From the NCBI GenBank assembly GCA_031261945.1, contig JAISIQ010000008.1, positions 1-8,536 on the forward strand: a stretch of DNA of 8,536 bases, given 5' to 3'. A model generated the notes under the pieces. That model did no database searches. It was not told the origin of the DNA and saw only the letters and a list, made by a program, of their open reading frames with translations. A program made the position numbers and the translations under genes. Below are positions 6,320 through 8,536 of the stretch, piece by piece; the stretch's first letter is position 1; each line of letters opens with the position of its first letter. Origin of the DNA: Methanobrevibacter sp. Lineage in GTDB: Archaea; Methanobacteriota; Methanobacteria; Methanobacteriales; Methanobacteriaceae.

Positions 6320-6991
6320 TTAAAATTCAATAAGTTCTATTTTAAAATCAGAAAAATCATCAGCTATTTCTATTAAACATCCCTGGTTGTTTTTAAGCAT
6401 GCCAGGATTTGCAACAACAGTATTTCCAATTTTATCAATAGAATTAGCTTCATGGATATGACCACATAAACTTATATCTGGTTTAAATTCTTCAATAATT
6501 TTTCTAACCCCATTACTTCCTACATGAGAACCATCTTCAATTTTATCACAAGCACAACCATAAGGAGGGGCATGAGTTACTAAAATATTAAACATCTTTT
6601 GATTAGTTACAATTTGTCCAAAAAGGGGTTTAATATTTTCATAAATCTCATTATCATCAAATTCAAAAGGAGTATCAAAAGGAGTAGGATTTGAACCACC
6701 AAATCCATAAAAACAAATATTATTATCAATATAAAGACTACTATGATTAAAAGTAGCATTAGAACTTTTAATAGCACTTATAGATTCAGAATTATCACAA
6801 TTTCCAGGAATAGCTATTACTTTAATTCCAAGAGCTATTATTCTATCAATAAAGGTTGTAACAAACTCAGGAGGTCCAAAATTAGTAATATCTCCAGTAA
6901 TTACAACTAAATCTAAATCATTATTTCCTAAATAGCTATTAAATTTAGGATTATCTTCACTATGTACATCACTTATTTGTAAAATCTTCAT
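6320..6991 (-). CDS. Calcineurin-like metallophosphoesterase
   Basis: This 223-residue protein has all metal-binding blocks of the calcineurin-like phosphoesterase fold: ISDVH (Asp8, His10), TGDIT (Asp34), PGNCD (Asn64), VTHAPP (His140) and CGHIHE (His178, His180). It probably holds two metal ions and hydrolyses a phosphoester in the cytoplasm; the size and layout resemble the archaeal Icc-related group (COG2129). The middle GNCD in place of GNHD or GNHE is common in that group. The substrate is unknown. The ATG at 6991 starts directly with MKILQISDVH, typical for the family. No clear Shine-Dalgarno sequence is visible; a CTATAC repeat lies just upstream. The MFS gene follows 78 bp downstream, and co-transcription is possible. 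Confidence 0.93.
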   Translation of the reverse strand: MKILQISDVHSEDNPKFNSYLGNNDLDLVVITGDITNFGPPEFVTTFIDRIIALGIKVIAIPGNCDNSESISAIKSSNATFNHSSLYIDNNICFYGFGGSNPTPFDTPFEFDDNEIYENIKPLFGQIVTNQKMFNILVTHAPPYGCACDKIEDGSHVGSNGVRKIIEEFKPDISLCGHIHEANSIDKIGNTVVANPGMLKNNQGCLIEIADDFSDFKIELIEF

Positions 6992-7002
6992 TAAACCAAA
7001 AC

Positions 7003-7048
7003 CCTATATCTATACCTATACCTTACCTATACCTATCTATACCTATAA
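7003..7048. repeat. CTATAC hexamer repeat upstream of the phosphoesterase gene
   Basis: About seven imperfect CTATAC/CTATAT units run across most of the leader region, ending 12 bases before the start codon. On the minus strand this reads GGTATA repeats, so several TATA-like words overlap the likely promoter or leader. Confidence 0.88.
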
Positions 7049-7089
7049 GTTTTTAATCACTAAACATCTAAAAATATATATTCTTTAAA

Positions 7090-7117
7090 TTATTTATTTG
7101 AACTTTATTTATTTGAA
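7090..7117. repeat. 13-bp direct repeat after the DUF2096-like gene
   Basis: TTATTTATTTGAA occurs exactly at 7090-7102 and 7105-7117, immediately downstream of the stop codon at 7119-7121 on the minus strand. Confidence 0.85.
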
Positions 7118-7118
7118 G

Positions 7119-7643
7119 TTATTCTTTAAAAAACGGAGCAAATTCTTTTAAACCTTCTTTTATATTATCAGAATCTCCAAAAATAGCTATTGTTGTATCA
7201 TCTTCAAATTCTATAATGATGTTGTTGTATTCAGCTATTTCCTGAACACGATCTTCTGCAATAGGTTTTTTGAGATGAACTTTTGCAGATGAAAATCCAG
7301 GAGGAGCTCCAGAAAGAAATTTAGAATGAGAATCAGGTTCTTTATATACTTCTTCTCCAAGATTAGCTCTTCTTAATTTATCAGTCCAGCTATTATAATA
7401 ATCAGTGCCAAATTCTTCAGCAAAGGATAATAATTTATCTTGAACCTCAGTAATGACTGTATTTACTCTTTCAAGCTCTTTAATCATATCTGGATGAGTA
7501 GTATCTCTTTTATAAAAATTAATAGAGGTCCTAAGAAGACTTATATCTTTATTAAGTGAAGTAGGAATATCAATTCCTTTCTTTTTAAGATCTGTGAGCA
7601 AATCAACTAATATTAGCCAAGTTTGTTCAACAGGAAGTACCAT
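7119..7643 (-). CDS. Conserved archaeal protein, probably DUF2096 family
   Basis: This soluble protein of 174 residues has no signal peptide or membrane segment. Residues 1-100 look helical (leucine- and lysine-rich, starting MVLPVEQTWLILVDLL). The last third, about 125-174, alternates strands and helices (KVHLKKPIAEDRVQEIAEY, then NIIIEFEDDTTIAIFGDSD). A short SGAPPGFSS turn (110-118) joins the two. I place it in DUF2096, a family of unknown function from methanogens, by its general look and by memory of the family, not by a search. The ATG at 7643 is 44 bp after the DUF749-like gene, so the two are probably co-transcribed. No strong Shine-Dalgarno sequence precedes it. No catalytic motif is evident. 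Confidence 0.8.
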   Translation of the reverse strand: MVLPVEQTWLILVDLLTDLKKKGIDIPTSLNKDISLLRTSINFYKRDTTHPDMIKELERVNTVITEVQDKLLSFAEEFGTDYYNSWTDKLRRANLGEEVYKEPDSHSKFLSGAPPGFSSAKVHLKKPIAEDRVQEIAEYNNIIIEFEDDTTIAIFGDSDNIKEGLKEFAPFFKE

Positions 7644-7670
7644 AATAATTCAAACCCTTAAATTATATTT

Positions 7671-7700
7671 TATTCTAAATGAATATTCTATTCTAAATGA
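7671..7700. repeat. 12-bp direct repeat spanning the stop codon of the DUF749-like gene
   Basis: TATTCTAAATGA occurs at 7671-7682 and again at 7689-7700. The second copy encodes the last residues (HLE) and two bases of the stop codon; the first is its duplicate in the gap. Confidence 0.85.
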
Positions 7701-7957
7701 CCTTCTAATATTTTCAAAGTTGTGTGATTTATTTTTGCATCAGCATCTTTTAATTCATCTTTAATCTGATCAATATTGTCATAAGAATCTAAAAATAGAA
7801 CATGATGACTACCAGTTCCAGCAATATCAAGAATAGCTATTTCATCGTCATTACTAACTTCTCTTTTTTCAATTGTTGCTTTAAACTGTACATATGGACC
7901 ATATTCTTCAGGCAAATCTTTAAATCTGAAGATGCCTCCTAATGTAGCTATAAACAT
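7688..7957 (-). CDS. Small conserved methanogen protein, probably DUF749 family
   Basis: This 89-residue acidic soluble protein starts MFIATLGGIFRFKDLPEEYGPYVQFKA as one continuous segment and has a central DEIAILDIAGTGSHHVLFLD (about 37-56). The C-terminus is charged and helical. The size and motifs fit DUF749, a family of unknown function found in methanogens; this rests on recognition, not a search. An AGAGGTG ribosome-binding site (7963-7969) lies five bases before the ATG and makes the start firm. It is the first gene of the leftward run with the DUF2096-like gene 44 bp downstream. Two histidines in GSHHV could be functional but no known active site is present. Confidence 0.82.
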   Translation of the reverse strand: MFIATLGGIFRFKDLPEEYGPYVQFKATIEKREVSNDDEIAILDIAGTGSHHVLFLDSYDNIDQIKDELKDADAKINHTTLKILEGHLE

Positions 7958-7962
7958 AACAG

Positions 7963-7969
7963 CACCTCT
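7963..7969 (-). promoter_or_regulatory. Strong ribosome-binding site for the DUF749-like gene
   Basis: AGAGGTG on the minus strand, five bases before the ATG at 7957, fits the 3' end of archaeal 16S rRNA well. The neighbouring phosphoesterase and MFS genes lack a comparable site. Confidence 0.8.
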
Positions 7970-8041
7970 TTAGTATAGTTATTTTAGTTATTTTAATATT
8001 AATTGTTTTTTAATCTATTTATGTATATTTTTTATTAATAC

Positions 8042-8077
8042 TTTTTATTATAATTTTTATTATATTTTTTATTATAT
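8042..8077. repeat. 12-bp tandem repeat TTTTTATTATA(A/T), three copies
   Basis: Copies start at 8042, 8054 and 8066, identical over 11 bases. They lie in the 172-bp gap between the DUF749-like gene and the IS end. The gap is otherwise AT-rich and probably holds the promoter of the DUF749-like gene; AAAATATACATAAATA on the minus strand near 8020-8036 is a possible TATA region. Confidence 0.85.
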
Positions 8078-8129
8078 TTTATGTTATATTATATTTATTA
8101 TAATCATATAAAAAAATTATTGAAAAAAA

Positions 8130-8151
8130 GGCTCTGTCAAAAACTTTGTGG
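8130..8151. repeat. Probable terminal inverted repeat of the IS
   Basis: Starts GGCTCTGTC and ends one base before the transposase stop codon (8152-8154). Its partner is not visible; the call rests on position and on the common GGCTCTG start. Confidence 0.55.
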
Positions 8152-8536
8152 TTAAAAATTGATTCCATTTCTTTCATCCCATAATTTAGTTCTAAGCCAA
8201 ATTCTCGCCATAACGCCATCAACAGTTTTCATAATCTTTTTAACATGCCTAGGCATAGTTTTATGAAAATAATTTTCAATTTTATTAGATGTAGACTCGA
8301 TATTATTATTTTTCAAGAATCCAAAGAAAGTATTGAAATAAGGCATGATAGAATCTACCATGATTTCTTGAATAATCAAATAAAAATCTTCAATTTTAGA
8401 TAACATATTATCAAAATGGTTTCTAGCATTATTAAAAGATTTAGAAGAAAATAAATTAAATAATTCTAATTTTTGCCTTATGATTTCCTCTTGTTCTTCT
8501 TTTGTAAGGTTATTTTCTTTGATATATTTATTAACA
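8152..8536 (-). CDS. DDE-type transposase, C-terminal part (5' end outside window)
   Basis: The minus frame is open from the window edge to the stop at 8152-8154, giving 128 visible residues; the ATG at 8406 is internal. The segment STSNKIENYFHKTMPRHVKK, followed by IMKTVDGVMARIWLRTKLWDERN, is the usual end of DDE transposases: the glutamate in 'N-IENYF' would be the third catalytic residue, followed by a basic segment and an R/K-W-xRN tail. The part before it (EEQEEIIRQKLELFN, then LFSSKSFNNARNHF) looks helical. The two catalytic aspartates lie outside the window. The stop is next to the inverted repeat, as expected for a compact IS. Family not determined; an ISNCY-type element like M. smithii ISM1 is one candidate that I cannot test. 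Confidence 0.8.
   Translation of the reverse strand, partial: VNKYIKENNLTKEEQEEIIRQKLELFNLFSSKSFNNARNHFDNMLSKIEDFYLIIQEIMVDSIMPYFNTFFGFLKNNNIESTSNKIENYFHKTMPRHVKKIMKTVDGVMARIWLRTKLWDERNGINF

Larger units (their letters stand above)
8130..8536 (-). mobile_element. Insertion sequence, one end and transposase tail (rest outside window)
   Basis: The partial transposase gene is followed on its 3' side by GGCTCTGTCAAAAACTTTG (8130-8148), a sequence start typical of insertion sequence terminal inverted repeats. It marks a sharp change from the AT-only DNA on the left. The other end and the target duplication are outside the window, so family and completeness cannot be set. Confidence 0.75.

Noticed and set aside
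8152..8406. Complete 84-residue protein starting at 8406
   Set aside because: The frame continues without a stop to the window edge and the residues match a transposase end, so it is the tail of a longer gene.

Overview
The window looks like chromosomal DNA of an AT-rich methanogenic archaeon of the Methanobacteriales, most likely Methanobrevibacter or a close relative. Four things support this: a 2-phosphoglycerate kinase of the cyclic 2,3-diphosphoglycerate (cDPG) pathway, an archaeal 7S (SRP) RNA with helix 6 and helix 8 signatures, SRP RNA and tRNA-Ser(GCU) lying next to each other, and two small proteins that resemble methanogen-only DUF families. The genus is an inference; no rRNA is present.

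Layout. On the plus strand are the 3' two-thirds or so of a radical SAM protein gene (1-603, cut by the window edge) and a class I/II PLP aminotransferase (815-1930). Everything else is on the minus strand. From right to left these are: the tail of a transposase with one IS end (8130-8536), a DUF749-like protein (7957-7688), a DUF2096-like protein (7643-7119), a metallophosphoesterase (6991-6320), a 14-helix MFS exporter (6241-4793), a 775-bp gene-free stretch rich in simple repeats, 2-phosphoglycerate kinase (4017-3085) overlapping a CBS-pair protein (3122-2721), the SRP RNA (about 2580-2266) and tRNA-Ser (2103-2019). The aminotransferase and tRNA-Ser genes converge.

Function. Most genes are housekeeping: amino acid metabolism, cDPG synthesis, protein targeting, and a seryl tRNA. 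The kinase and CBS genes are overlapping and probably translationally coupled, so an adenine-nucleotide-sensing partner for cDPG synthesis is a reasonable hypothesis. The MFS pump, the phosphoesterase and the two DUF genes run in one direction with short gaps and may share transcripts.

Most notable signals. (1) A perfect 10-bp palindrome, AATAGCTATT, occurs nine times, with about ten one-mismatch copies, in coding and non-coding DNA. This is far above chance and resembles the highly iterated palindromes of cyanobacteria. (2) Most longer intergenic gaps, one spot inside the radical SAM gene and the N-terminal codons of the MFS gene carry short tandem repeats with periods of 6, 9, 12 or 15-19 bp. 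The largest block, 4082-4440, also has a 90-bp-spaced duplication and a 26-bp perfect palindrome. I found no CRISPR array, defence island or clearly new multi-gene system.
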